DNA from: CAYQPF01 sp964419225
Lineage (GTDB): Bacteria > Cloacimonadota > Cloacimonadia > Cloacimonadales > CAYQPF01
Direction of reading: 5' to 3'
DNA length: 26,358 nt
NCBI GenBank assembly: GCA_964419225.1
Contig: CAYQPF010000065.1
Location: 1-26,358, forward strand
The position numbers and the translations under genes are program-made. This document shows positions 1-7,834 of the stretch, one piece after another. Position 1 is the first letter of the stretch; every line of letters starts with the position of its first letter. Below the pieces are notes generated by a model. The model had not been told where the DNA came from, searched no databases, and saw nothing but the letters and a program-made list of their open reading frames with translations.

Positions 1-976
1 TTACCCCTATTAATAAAGCTATCTTCCAGTAGAAAAAGTCTTCCTGATAAAAAAGAGCTGCATCGAATCTATGATCATATATATACTGCTGGTTTACATC
101 AGAAGTTTCAATTTTATTGATAACCGGAGTCAGTCCATAAGCTTCCATTTCATTAATCAAGATTTGGGTAAGTTTTTCCATTCCTATTGAAGTATTTAAT
201 CTAACAGTTTTCTTTATTTTGTAATCTTTATCACCTTCTTTAAATCCATCAATATAAGCTTTAGCAGTCTGCTTCATCAGTTTGAGAGCTTTTTCTTCAG
301 GATAGCGAATCAAAAACTCAGCCATTTTAATCTCATTATCTGAGATATATTCACCATAACAGAACAAATATCTCAGGTCACGTAAATCTTCAGTTTGAAT
401 GATCTCTTTATAGAAAGAAAAACGGGGATCATAGAGTTCCAGAGTTGCCAAATCTTTCAACAAAGGGTCATTTCTGCGACTTATCTCTGTCATTATTGCT
501 AAAAAGTCAGTATAAATGAAACCCTTGGCAGCATATAGATCATATAATTCCAGGAATTTTTCTACATTCATAGACATAAAAAACACTTTATGCTGGTAGG
601 CAAATTTGATGAACTGACGATATTGAATATAAAAGAAGGAAAATAATTGTCCTGTTTTATCTCCAAATTTTTCTACACAATATGTAGGATTTGCTAAACT
701 TGTAGGATAGTTTTCAGGCAGCAATTCCTGGTAGAAACTATAATTTTCTTCCTTTAACTCTGCAAAGGTTTTACCCTTAAAATAATTTTGATCAGCATTT
801 TTCTCCAGTTCGCTGGTCTTGAGGATCAAATCAGCTATTTTCCAGAAAAAATCATCATACACACAGCTACTGTCCTGTAGTTTGTTTTTGATATCAGCAA
901 TTCGAGACAACAATATTGGATAGTTTTCCCGTGCTTTGTTATTATACTCTGCATAAAAATCATTTTGAAAATACAT
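1..976 (-). CDS. M29-type aminopeptidase paralogue, 3' part outside the window
   Basis: Partial gene of 325 visible codons that starts at 976 and runs off the left edge. From residue 1 it is closely similar to the 676-aa protein at 1744-3774: both begin MYFQNDFYA and share the block AYQHKVFFMS, the block IIQTEDL followed two residues later by LRYLFCYG, and YDHRFD near residue 300. It is therefore a tandem paralogue, and the lost part should carry the metal-binding M29 (aminopeptidase T/PepS) domain. A GGGAGAG ribosome-binding site sits 5 bases before the ATG. The 83-aa gene upstream ends 41 bp away, so the two are probably co-transcribed. Oddity: after about residue 310 the similarity fades and the last visible residues (IALLIGV) do not match the paralogue. 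This could be a frameshift, a truncation or real divergence, and the window does not show which. Confidence 0.8.
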   Translation of the reverse strand, partial: MYFQNDFYAEYNNKARENYPILLSRIADIKNKLQDSSCVYDDFFWKIADLILKTSELEKNADQNYFKGKTFAELKEENYSFYQELLPENYPTSLANPTYCVEKFGDKTGQLFSFFYIQYRQFIKFAYQHKVFFMSMNVEKFLELYDLYAAKGFIYTDFLAIMTEISRRNDPLLKDLATLELYDPRFSFYKEIIQTEDLRDLRYLFCYGEYISDNEIKMAEFLIRYPEEKALKLMKQTAKAYIDGFKEGDKDYKIKKTVRLNTSIGMEKLTQILINEMEAYGLTPVINKIETSDVNQQYIYDHRFDAALFYQEDFFYWKIALLIGV

Positions 977-1017
977 AAATTCTCTCCCAAAATGATACTT
1001 CAATTTTGAAATTCATT

Positions 1018-1269
1018 TTATTCATCTTTCTTTTTTTCTTCTTTTTTAGGTTTCTGATATTTACCATTTTCCAGAATAACTAATCTCTGCCTAACCAAGC
1101 TATCTGCAATTACTTTGGCAAAATATCTGGGAGACTGGAAATGGCAATCATCCGGGAAACTCTTTTTCATTTCCGGAGTCGGAGTCGAATCCACTATTTC
1201 GGTAATATTCTCCAGAGAGAAAGCATTCTCCCCCATTTTATCCAAAACTTTTTTTTCTATTGGTCTCAT
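1018..1269 (-). CDS. Hypothetical small basic protein (83 aa)
   Basis: I do not recognise the family. I choose the ATG at 1269 (MRPIEKK) because an AAGGAAAA ribosome-binding site precedes it; the ATG 33 bases further upstream lies inside intergenic repeat sequence. The protein has a predicted helical first half, a central FPDDCHFQSPRYFAK segment, then a helix-strand stretch (ADSLVRQRLVILENGKYQ). A lysine/glutamate-rich tail (residues 73-83) ends it. The helix plus LVxLENGxY ending resembles a winged-helix fold, but this is a guess from shape only. There is no signal peptide or membrane segment, so it should be cytoplasmic. It lies 41 bp upstream of the truncated M29 aminopeptidase and is likely its operon partner. 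The full M29 copy at 1744-3774 has no such gene beside it. Confidence 0.6.
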   Translation of the reverse strand: MRPIEKKVLDKMGENAFSLENITEIVDSTPTPEMKKSFPDDCHFQSPRYFAKVIADSLVRQRLVILENGKYQKPKKEEKKKDE

Positions 1270-1372
1270 TAATTTTCCTTTTTCTCTACTGACACCCGGC
1301 ACCTGACACCTGTCCTCGGGGGTGAGTTATTCTCTCCACTGCCCTTTGCCAACTGCCCATTTCTCTCTTCCC

Positions 1373-1397
1373 CCCTTCCCTTAACCAAAGGGAAGGG
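1373..1397. repeat. Perfect 10-bp hairpin in intergenic repeat block
   Basis: CCCTTCCCTT (1373-1382), loop AACCA, AAGGGAAGGG (1388-1397). A GC-rich tail (ACGGGGATGGG) follows. No T-run follows on either strand, so it is not a typical intrinsic terminator. A related but shorter element (CCCCTC ... GAGGGG, then GTCGTGGGAG) occurs at 23125-23155, which suggests a dispersed family of intergenic elements. Confidence 0.6.
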
Positions 1398-1444
1398 ACG
1401 GGGATGGGTTGTCAGCCTAATACCTAACACCTAAAGCCTAGCAC

Positions 1445-1595
1445 CTTCTCTCCTAACCCTATCCTAAATCCTTTCCCTTAATAAGGGCAAGGACTTACCA
1501 ATTGAACCAGTCTGAAGACAGGTTCTACATCACAAGAAACACCCGGAACAGTTGGGAACCGTTCCCTACAACTGACACCTAGTACCTGACACCTG
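1445..1595. repeat. Structured intergenic repeat, copy A (~150 bp)
   Basis: Copy A of a direct repeat whose partner is at 1600-1742. It contains three successive hairpins. The first is TCCTT-T-CCCTT / AAGGG-C-AAGGA at 1469-1493 with a 3-nt loop. The second is GAACC-A-GTCT / AGAC-A-GGTTC at 1504-1525. The third is GGAACAGTT, loop GGG, AACCGTTCC at 1545-1565, with one mismatch. It ends in the octad repeat CTGACACC. The block lies in the gap between the full M29 gene and the 83-aa gene. No coding potential is seen. Confidence 0.75.
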
Positions 1596-1599
1596 CCTA

Positions 1600-1742
1600 C
1601 TTCTCTTAACCCTATCCTAAATCCTTTCCCTTAAAAAGGACAAGGACTTTCCATTGAACCAGTCTAAAAACAGGTTCTACAAGAAACATACGGAACGGTT
1701 AGGAACCGTTCCCTACTGGCACCTGACACCTGACACCTGACG
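1600..1742. repeat. Structured intergenic repeat, copy B (~143 bp)
   Basis: Copy B of the repeat at 1445-1595, with the same order of elements. The first hairpin (about 1624-1648) is degraded by two mismatches. The GAACC ... GGTTC hairpin is at 1656-1677 with its inner part loosened. The third hairpin, GGAACGGTT, loop AGG, AACCGTTCC at 1692-1712, is perfect here. The terminal CTGACACC octads (1717-1742) are more numerous than in copy A and stop immediately before the stop codon of the M29 gene at 1744. One hairpin is corrected in B relative to A while another has decayed, so the structures may drift independently. Confidence 0.75.
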
Positions 1743-1743
1743 A

Positions 1744-3774
1744 CTATTCAAACGGTTTATTCAATTCTTCAGTTCCGGGAACAACGAATCTTCCGTTTCT
1801 GATAATATCTTTTCTTTCGCCTGTTGGAGTAACAACAGTGATGTTGCCTATTTCTTCATAAGGAAGGGTAATGTCGGTATGACACTGAGTATAGGCATCG
1901 TTGATATTGGTTTTTCTGAGAATTGATCTTTCATTATCACGTGACATGATCTGCTTCTTATTGGGGTTATAAACCACTGTATCTTCTTCCCAGGAATAGC
2001 ATGTATCACCAATAGCAAAGTGAGGTCCCATTTTTTCGATGATCAGAACAGGCAGTAATGGAAGTATGTCAAATTTCTTGGCGACAACATATGCCAGAGT
2101 ATTTGTCCCAATGGCAAACTCGCCGATAGGCAAAGTTTTATGAGGGAAGATCAGATTCTCCTCAATATATTTTTTATTTTCAATTTCTGTATCGAAATTT
2201 GAACAGTTGTAGTCGCAGATGTTCCCGTCTTTGAAATCCAATTTTAGATTGAGATATTTTAAGCTTCCCAGGTATGTATCAGAGATAAACAAAGTACCGT
2301 TTGTGCCCTTTAACTGGGGAGAGGTGAATACTTCTCCTACAGGGATATTAACAGTGGCTCCGCAATTGCAGAAATTGGTTTCTTTAGCAGGATTCTTCAA
2401 AGGTTGGATCTTGATTTGCAAATCTGTGATATTATTACCCTGACCTTTAATTTCAACATAATCAGCTTCATCCAGGATATCAATGATCTTCTGCTGAATT
2501 ACCAAATAATTATCGTGATCCAGTAAGTTAATTTCCATGGTGGCATCAAAGATGTCTTCGAATTTATCTCCGATTTCGGGAACAGGGAAGCCTATTATGC
2601 AGAAGCTGGTTTCATTTCTGTTGTAAACCTCATAGAACATTTGAGTACTCTTGTTGCCTGTATCTTTCTTAAGTTTTAGTTGTGCTTCAGAAAGTTTTAA
2701 ACATTCTTTCTTTGCTTCAGGGTCAAAAGGCTGAGTTCCGAACATATCATAGTATATGGATCCCGACATACCGGAAATGGTCTCTCTATTTCTTTGAATA
2801 GACTCGCCGTATTCTTTGAGATAAGATTGGCAATATTCGGCATCGTAATAGAGTGCCAGATCAAAACGGTGATCGTAAGGGTATTGCTTGTTCATGTCAG
2901 ATGTCTGCATCCTGTCGATAACAGGTTTTAATCCATATGCTTCCATTTCCTGCATAAGAATCTGGGTAAGTTTTTCCATTCCAATCGTAGTTACTAAACC
3001 CACGACTTTCTTTTTCTGATAATCTTTCCCCGATTCTACAAAACTTGAGATATATGCTTTGGCAGTTTGTTTCATCAGTTTTTGTGCTTTTTCTTCCGGG
3101 TATTTATTCAGGAATTGAGCAGTTTTAATCTCATTGTCAGAGATATAATCGCCATAGCAGAACAAGTATCGTAAATCTGAAAGGTCTTCTGTTTGGATTA
3201 TTTCTTTGAAGAAAGTAAAGTCAGGATTATAGCGTTCATTAAAGAAAGCATCTTTCAGGAAAGGATCGTTGGATCTATCGATTGCTGTCATAATTTTAAG
3301 GAATTCCTCATAAACAAAACCATTAGCTGAATAGAAATCAAAGAGCTCCAAAAACTTTTCTGTAAATAAAGACATAAAGAATACTTTGTGCTGGTAGGCA
3401 AATTTGACAAAATGACGAAACTGAATATAGAAATAGGAGAATAACTGGCCTGTTTTTTCTCCAAATCTGGCAACACAATAGGCAGGATTAGCCAAACTTG
3501 AAGCATAAGTATCACCAATCAGTTCTTCATAAAAACTATAATTCTCGGCTTTTAAAGCTTCAAATGAGGTTGTTTTAAAGTAGTCGGGTACTAATTTCTT
3601 TTCTAATAAACTTGTTTTTTCGATCAGACTTGCGATCTGATAAAAGAAATTATCGTATTCGCATGTACTGCTTTGTAAATTGTTCTTGATAACAGACACT
3701 CTGGTTAGCATCTGAGCAAATTTCTCACGAGATTGTTGATTCTGTTGAGCATAAAAATCATTTTGAAAATACAT
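1744..3774 (-). CDS. M29-family (aminopeptidase T/PepS-like) metallopeptidase with long N-terminal extension
   Basis: Metal-dependent aminopeptidase, probably cytoplasmic (no signal peptide), that would remove N-terminal residues from peptides. Residues ~270-676 resemble family M29. Likely metal ligands are E481 (GEVFTSP), E552 (GEFAIGTN), possibly E580, H585 (GPHFAIGD), and H632/D634 (CHTDI). M29 enzymes are normally about 400 residues; this one has an extra ~270 mainly helical residues in front that I cannot assign. The start at 3774 is supported by an AGGAG site 5 bases upstream and by the same start (MYFQNDFYA) in the neighbouring paralogue. The lytic transglycosylase gene ends 21 bp upstream, so the gene is probably the last of a TPR-transglycosylase-peptidase operon. 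The family match rests on motifs read by eye. Confidence 0.85.
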   Translation of the reverse strand: MYFQNDFYAQQNQQSREKFAQMLTRVSVIKNNLQSSTCEYDNFFYQIASLIEKTSLLEKKLVPDYFKTTSFEALKAENYSFYEELIGDTYASSLANPAYCVARFGEKTGQLFSYFYIQFRHFVKFAYQHKVFFMSLFTEKFLELFDFYSANGFVYEEFLKIMTAIDRSNDPFLKDAFFNERYNPDFTFFKEIIQTEDLSDLRYLFCYGDYISDNEIKTAQFLNKYPEEKAQKLMKQTAKAYISSFVESGKDYQKKKVVGLVTTIGMEKLTQILMQEMEAYGLKPVIDRMQTSDMNKQYPYDHRFDLALYYDAEYCQSYLKEYGESIQRNRETISGMSGSIYYDMFGTQPFDPEAKKECLKLSEAQLKLKKDTGNKSTQMFYEVYNRNETSFCIIGFPVPEIGDKFEDIFDATMEINLLDHDNYLVIQQKIIDILDEADYVEIKGQGNNITDLQIKIQPLKNPAKETNFCNCGATVNIPVGEVFTSPQLKGTNGTLFISDTYLGSLKYLNLKLDFKDGNICDYNCSNFDTEIENKKYIEENLIFPHKTLPIGEFAIGTNTLAYVVAKKFDILPLLPVLIIEKMGPHFAIGDTCYSWEEDTVVYNPNKKQIMSRDNERSILRKTNINDAYTQCHTDITLPYEEIGNITVVTPTGERKDIIRNGRFVVPGTEELNKPFE

Positions 3775-3795
3775 AATTTCTCCTGGTCTATTTTT

Positions 3796-4290
3796 TTATT
3801 TTTTTTCTAATATTCTGCCAATAAAGGCATAAGTTTCCGGGATATTTTTGAATAATTCCCGATAATTGGTATCGCTTGATACTTTAGTTATTTTGCTTTC
3901 TTTTAATTTTTTATCAACATTAGTCTCTCCCCAATTGTAAGCGGCAAGAGCTAAAGTGTAATTTCCATTATATCTTTTTAGAAGATATTTGTTGTACATA
4001 GCCGAGATCTTAAGATTATACCAGGGTAACCAGAGTTCTGTTTTATTGATTCCCGGAATAACATAGACAGCTGTTTCGTATTTGATTTGACCGAGTCCTA
4101 CAGCTCCTTTGGAAGATTCAGCCAAAGGACAGAAAGAACTTTCCGCACCAATTTGCCTGTAAAATACCGGTACATTCATATCATAGACAGAGCCTGCAAT
4201 GACAGTCATCAGTCTGGCAGAAAGAGGATTGAAAAGTAAGATCAGGATCCCCAAAACAGCGAATAATAATTTAATGATCAGCTTTTGCAT
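3796..4290 (-). CDS. Short lytic transglycosylase, SLT/GH23-like, membrane-anchored or exported
   Basis: Predicted peptidoglycan lytic transglycosylase that would cleave the MurNAc-GlcNAc bond in the periplasm. Residues 1-25 are a hydrophobic export signal or anchor. The catalytic glutamate is E50 in QIGAESSF, followed by the family motif GAVGLGQIK (62-70). The second family motif is AAYNWGETNV (116-125), close to the usual AAYNxGxxxV. At 164 aa it is little more than the bare catalytic domain, with no LysM or other wall-binding module. Its ATG overlaps the TPR gene's stop codon by one base (TAATG), which implies translational coupling with that gene. The M29 peptidase follows 21 bp downstream. 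It is unclear whether the N-terminal segment is cleaved. Confidence 0.88.
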   Translation of the reverse strand: MQKLIIKLLFAVLGILILLFNPLSARLMTVIAGSVYDMNVPVFYRQIGAESSFCPLAESSKGAVGLGQIKYETAVYVIPGINKTELWLPWYNLKISAMYNKYLLKRYNGNYTLALAAYNWGETNVDKKLKESKITKVSSDTNYRELFKNIPETYAFIGRILEKK

Positions 4291-4934
4291 TACTTCATTT
4301 TGTGTTTAATATAAAGAAGATTCTTCTTATATCTTTCATTATCCGGAGCAAGCATAACGGCTCTTTCAAAATAGGGTGAAATGTCAGTCAGATTATATCC
4401 GAGCATCAGCATCACTGATCCGATGTTATTGACAATATTGGGATTTTCAGGATCAATTTTCTCTGCTTCTTTTAACTGCTCAAAAGCGGTTCTAAAATCC
4501 TTTTTCTGGGTGCTGAGTTGAGCAGCATTGAAAAATTCTTTGGAGAGTACATACTTTTCCTTACGAACCGGATCTCTGACTATTTTCAAATAGTTTTGAT
4601 ACTCCCATTTTTGGGGATGTTGTACGGCTAAATTCTGGTAATGTTTTTCGGCTTCATCCCAATTCCGCAGCATTAAGGAGCATTCTGCAGCAGCCAGTAA
4701 AACTATTTCTGTAGGTTCTTCTTCGGCCATGATCTTTGCTAAATATTTATCAGCTTCAGAATAACGGTTGAGGGTCATTAAGGCAATCGCCACATTAAAA
4801 GTATTGTTGAGGGAGTTTTCAATTAGAAGTGCTTTCTGAAAATAGGTGTAAGCTTTTTCCACCATCCCTTTAACCAAGAATCTTTGACCTCTGTGGTTGT
4901 AATAATTTTCTCTAAATTTATTTATTATTTCCAT
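4290..4934 (-). CDS. TPR-repeat protein (214 aa)
   Basis: Tetratricopeptide repeat protein, expected to be a protein-protein scaffold. Helical repeats are visible from residue ~15: GMVEKAYTYFQKALLIENSL, a second around RYSEADKYLAKI, a third NWDEAEKHYQNLAVQHP, and a C-terminal pair containing FRTAFEQLKEAEKIDPENP. There is no signal peptide, so it is probably cytoplasmic. It is the first gene of the minus-strand unit and its stop codon overlaps the start of the lytic transglycosylase by one base. The stoichiometric coupling suggests the two products may work together, perhaps in wall turnover, but the membrane would separate them unless the TPR protein binds the transglycosylase's cytoplasmic tail. 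The ribosome-binding site is weak (GGGA, 5 bases before the ATG). Confidence 0.8.
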   Translation of the reverse strand: MEIINKFRENYYNHRGQRFLVKGMVEKAYTYFQKALLIENSLNNTFNVAIALMTLNRYSEADKYLAKIMAEEEPTEIVLLAAAECSLMLRNWDEAEKHYQNLAVQHPQKWEYQNYLKIVRDPVRKEKYVLSKEFFNAAQLSTQKKDFRTAFEQLKEAEKIDPENPNIVNNIGSVMLMLGYNLTDISPYFERAVMLAPDNERYKKNLLYIKHKMK

Positions 4935-5042
4935 ATAATCCCAGTTTTCTGATTACAAAGAATAAGGCAAATACTTTTTTGAAAATAATGCAGTTAAGTG
5001 TATATAATCCTGAATAATGCAAGTGGTTTTGAATTTGTTTCG

Positions 5043-5101
5043 ATTACGCATAATTCGATAATAATAATTACGCACATAAGCATAACGCATTTTTGCGTAA
5101 T
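5043..5101. promoter_or_regulatory. Cluster of TTACGCA motifs between divergent genes
   Basis: ATTACGCA occurs at 5043-5050 and 5067-5074, and inverted (TGCGTAAT) at 5094-5101. An ACGCA/TGCGT hairpin with a TTTT loop is at 5085-5098. The cluster is placed between the TPR-operon start (4934) and the promoter of the ATPase gene (5163). Repeated spaced motifs in a divergent promoter region are typical of a regulator-binding array, but no regulator is identified. A CTGCCCACTGCC-type repeat (about 5129-5148) follows directly. Confidence 0.35.
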
Positions 5102-5162
5102 TGTTGGGATCTGTCCTCTTTCTTCTTTCCTGCCCACTGCCCCCTTCCGGAATTTACAATTC

Positions 5163-5190
5163 TTGACTTTCTTAAGCAAATAAATATTAT
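5163..5190 (+). promoter_or_regulatory. Sigma70-type promoter for the AAA/PD-(D/E)XK gene
   Basis: The -35 element TTGACT (5163-5168) and the -10 element TATTAT (5185-5190) are separated by 16 bp, and each differs from consensus by one base. The expected transcription start near 5197 gives a leader of about 20 nt before the GGAGG at 5211-5215. Confidence 0.6.
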
Positions 5191-5217
5191 GACTTTAGAT
5201 TCTAAGAGCTGGAGGGT

Positions 5218-6759
5218 ATGGTGAAAAAGCTGTCACTTGGAGTACAGGAATTTAAGGAATTTCAGCAAAATGATTATATCTATATCGATAAGTCAGAATC
5301 ATATTATAATTTAATAAATACCTTAAAATATTGTTTTCTCTCCCGCCCTCGTCGCTTTGGAAAATCTCTCTTATTTAACACTCTGGCTGAATTGTTTTCC
5401 GGTAACAAAGAACTATTCCAAGGACTCTGGATTTACGATAAAATTGAATGGCAAGAATATCCTGTAATTCAGATTGATCTTAGTAAGACAGATTACAAAG
5501 AACAGGGGCTTATACCGGCACTGAAGAGTATTGTCCAAAAAAATGCCTCTAAGTATAATATTGAGAACATCCCAATTGGAACCTCCAAAGAAATGCTCAT
5601 TTCTCTGATTGAAATGTTATTTGAGAAATTCAATAATCAAGTCGTAATTCTAATTGATGAATATGATAAACCGATCATAGATTATCTTGGTAAAAACATC
5701 GATCTGGCTGAAGAAAACAGAGACACTCTTAAGAATTTCTATTCCGTTATCAAACCTATGGACAAGTATCTAAAATTTGTTCTGCTCACGGGAGTAAGCA
5801 AGTTCTCCAAAGTTTCCATTTTCTCCGATTTAAACAATCTCAGTGATTTAAGTCAGGATGACAAATATGCTTATTTGCTTGGCTATACTGCTGCCGAAAT
5901 CGAAAACAACTATGGTGATTATTTGAATATTATCCAGGATAAAATGCAGATTTCACGAATTGAAATCATGCAATCCATTAAGGAATGGTATAATGGCTAT
6001 TCCTGGAATGGAAAGGACTTTGTTTATAATCCCTACTCTCTGTTAAATTTCCTGCATTATGAATCCTTCAAAAACTACTGGTTTGATTCAGGTACTCCTA
6101 CATTTTTAGTTGATTTTATTAAACAAAACTTAATTGATCCCCAAGAATTAAACCAGTCAATGGTAACTGATTCTTTTTTCAATAAATTTGATCTGAGAGA
6201 TATTGATATCACCTCCTTAATGTTTCAAACCGGGTATTTGACTATCAGAGAAAAAGATAATAATGATATTTATTATCTGGATTACCCGAATAAAGAAGTC
6301 AGAATCTCTTTCTATAAGCACCTCCTTGAAGTGTATAACTACTCGAATCTCAGTAAAAATGACACACTTGTAGTCAGGATAATGAACGCTTTTAAACAAA
6401 AAAATATTGAAGAACTCATTCAACACTTTAAATCTCTATTCGCATCGATTCCATATGAAATCTTTCTTAAGGACTATGAAGCTTACTATCATTCCATCCT
6501 TTTTATAGCTTTGAATCTGATTGGAGTTTACCTTAAAGCTGAAGTTCAAACCAATAAAGGTCGGATTGATGCTGTCATGGAGACTGATAAGTATGTTTAT
6601 ATCCTCGAATTCAAAATTGGCAAAGCTGAAACAGCTCTCCAGCAGATCAAAGACATGAAATACTATGAGAAATTCCAAAGCTCAGGTAAAGAAATAATTC
6701 TTCTGGGTATCGGCTTCAATAAAGGAGACCGGAATATCTGCGAATATCTCGCTGAATAG
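5218..6759 (+). CDS. AAA-ATPase-like / PD-(D/E)XK nuclease-superfamily protein
   Basis: Member of the large multicopy family that joins an AAA-ATPase-like domain (AAA-ATPase_like, PF09820 type) to a C-terminal PD-(D/E)XK nuclease fold (DUF1703/PF08011 type). Visible features are SRPRRFGKSLL (42-52), a P-loop variant; VVILIDEYDKP (142-152), Walker B; and WYNGYSW (257-263), typical of the family. The nuclease-type residues are D451 (GRIDAV) and E464/K466 (LEFKIGK). The molecular function of the family is not settled; DNA binding or cleavage is inference. Start choice: GGAGG lies only 2 bases before the ATG at 5218 but 5 bases before the GTG at 5221. Starting at 5221 gives MKKLSLGVQEF, closer to how relatives begin, so 5221 may be the true start. 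The gene stands alone, has its own promoter and is convergent with the next gene, a layout consistent with an independently moving gene. Confidence 0.85.
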   Translation: MVKKLSLGVQEFKEFQQNDYIYIDKSESYYNLINTLKYCFLSRPRRFGKSLLFNTLAELFSGNKELFQGLWIYDKIEWQEYPVIQIDLSKTDYKEQGLIPALKSIVQKNASKYNIENIPIGTSKEMLISLIEMLFEKFNNQVVILIDEYDKPIIDYLGKNIDLAEENRDTLKNFYSVIKPMDKYLKFVLLTGVSKFSKVSIFSDLNNLSDLSQDDKYAYLLGYTAAEIENNYGDYLNIIQDKMQISRIEIMQSIKEWYNGYSWNGKDFVYNPYSLLNFLHYESFKNYWFDSGTPTFLVDFIKQNLIDPQELNQSMVTDSFFNKFDLRDIDITSLMFQTGYLTIREKDNNDIYYLDYPNKEVRISFYKHLLEVYNYSNLSKNDTLVVRIMNAFKQKNIEELIQHFKSLFASIPYEIFLKDYEAYYHSILFIALNLIGVYLKAEVQTNKGRIDAVMETDKYVYILEFKIGKAETALQQIKDMKYYEKFQSSGKEIILLGIGFNKGDRNICEYLAE

Positions 6760-6884
6760 ATTAGTTTTAACTACCTCTTATTCCAAATCAACAACTCTCG
6801 AAAATCCAATAATCCTTCTATTTGACAAAAATTAATTCAGACAAAAAGAACAAAAACAAAAGGAAAAGGCAAAAAATGAAAAAG

Positions 6885-7715
6885 TTACTGGGAAGTCCTG
6901 CACAGTCTCAAGCCTATAACATTGTCACTACTGCTTGGAGAGTAGCTCCAACGATTAACAACACGGCATCCCATAGAACTATCTCCCCAACCACCGCCGT
7001 GGATGACACGATTAGTACCTGACAAAGCTCCATGAGGATTTATTTGATTTCCTTCAGGAAAATTACCATGAATATCCCAACACCATTCCCAAACATTACC
7101 ACTCATATCATAAACTCCTAACTCATTAGATATTTTTAACCCAATGGAATGTGTTGTATTGTCGGAATTGTTATAATTCCAACCAACTGAATTTAAATCA
7201 TTTGATCCACTATATGTATATCCATGAGTCAAATTTCCTCCTTTTGCCACAAACTCCCACTCAGCTTCTGTTAGCAATCTATACCCATTTACTGACCAGT
7301 CACATGACAAATTAGTGTGATTGGCATCATTCGTATTCCAACCCTCAGGCCAATTCACCGGATTTGTACCATAAGTTAGATAACTATAACAAGGTGTTAA
7401 ACCCTCAGTAATGCTCAGTTTATTGCAATACTCTATAGAATTAAACCAATTGATTTGTTCAACAGGATAATTAGCTATTCCATTAAAACAAGAAGGATTT
7501 ACTCCCATTACTGACTGATACTCAGACTGAGTTATTTCATATTTGCTAACATAGAAAGATGAAACCGTTACATCCGATACACCATTGTTAAAAGTACCGC
7601 CCTGAATGTAAACAAACTTATTTATAGGATTAACAACAGGTCCGGTTGAATCCTTTTTACTACAGCTAAATAGAAAACACAGAATTGCAAAAATCCCAAA
7701 CAATCTCCAAATCAT
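6885..7715 (-). CDS. Formylglycine-generating-enzyme-like (SUMF1-fold) lipoprotein
   Basis: Exported lipoprotein with an FGE-sulfatase/SUMF1-type fold. The start is set at 7715 (MIWRLFG) by a GGAGG site 4 bases upstream; a longer in-frame ATG at 7781 would place the signal peptide internally and has no such site. Signal peptide 1-17, lipobox LFS with lipidated C18. Family motifs follow in order: YEITQSEYQ, PVEQINWFNSIEYCNKLS, YRLLTEAEWEFVAKGG, YDMSGNVWEW, then HGGGWGD and a final IGLRLCR. True FGEs use a cysteine pair near the GGSW region; here only one cysteine (GCRVVNRW) is seen, so catalytic conversion of cysteine to formylglycine is unlikely and a binding or structural role is more probable. 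There is no sulfatase gene nearby. It appears monocistronic. Confidence 0.85.
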   Translation of the reverse strand: MIWRLFGIFAILCFLFSCSKKDSTGPVVNPINKFVYIQGGTFNNGVSDVTVSSFYVSKYEITQSEYQSVMGVNPSCFNGIANYPVEQINWFNSIEYCNKLSITEGLTPCYSYLTYGTNPVNWPEGWNTNDANHTNLSCDWSVNGYRLLTEAEWEFVAKGGNLTHGYTYSGSNDLNSVGWNYNNSDNTTHSIGLKISNELGVYDMSGNVWEWCWDIHGNFPEGNQINPHGALSGTNRVIHGGGWGDSSMGCRVVNRWSYSPSSSDNVIGLRLCRTSQ

Positions 7716-7769
7716 AATACCTCCATTGCTTTTTTTAGTTTTAAACAAATAGAAGTTATTAAAATTTAT

Positions 7770-7786
7770 TATTATTGTCAATAATA
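7770..7786 (-). promoter_or_regulatory. Palindrome over a -35-like TTGACA upstream of the SUMF1-like gene
   Basis: TATTATTG-T-CAATAATA is a perfect 17-base palindrome. On the minus strand it contains TTGACA (7781-7776), about 60 bases before the start codon at 7715. A -10 element is not clear. The palindrome could be an operator overlapping the promoter, or chance in AT-rich DNA. Confidence 0.3.
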
Positions 7787-7834
7787 TTTATAATAGAAGT
7801 TGCATTGTGTAAGCTTGGATTGATTATAAAAGTG

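Noticed and set aside
1289..1742. CRISPR array
   Set aside because: Repeat units are short and tandem without unique spacers of regular length, and no cas gene is present.
6822..7022. Plus-strand 66-codon reading frame with lysine-rich start
   Set aside because: Mostly antisense to the SUMF1-like gene; the lysine run reflects A-rich intergenic DNA and there is no ribosome-binding site.
7716..7781. Upstream ATG giving 22 extra residues to the SUMF1-like lipoprotein
   Set aside because: No ribosome-binding site, and it would bury the lipoprotein signal peptide; the GGAGG before 7715 fits better.
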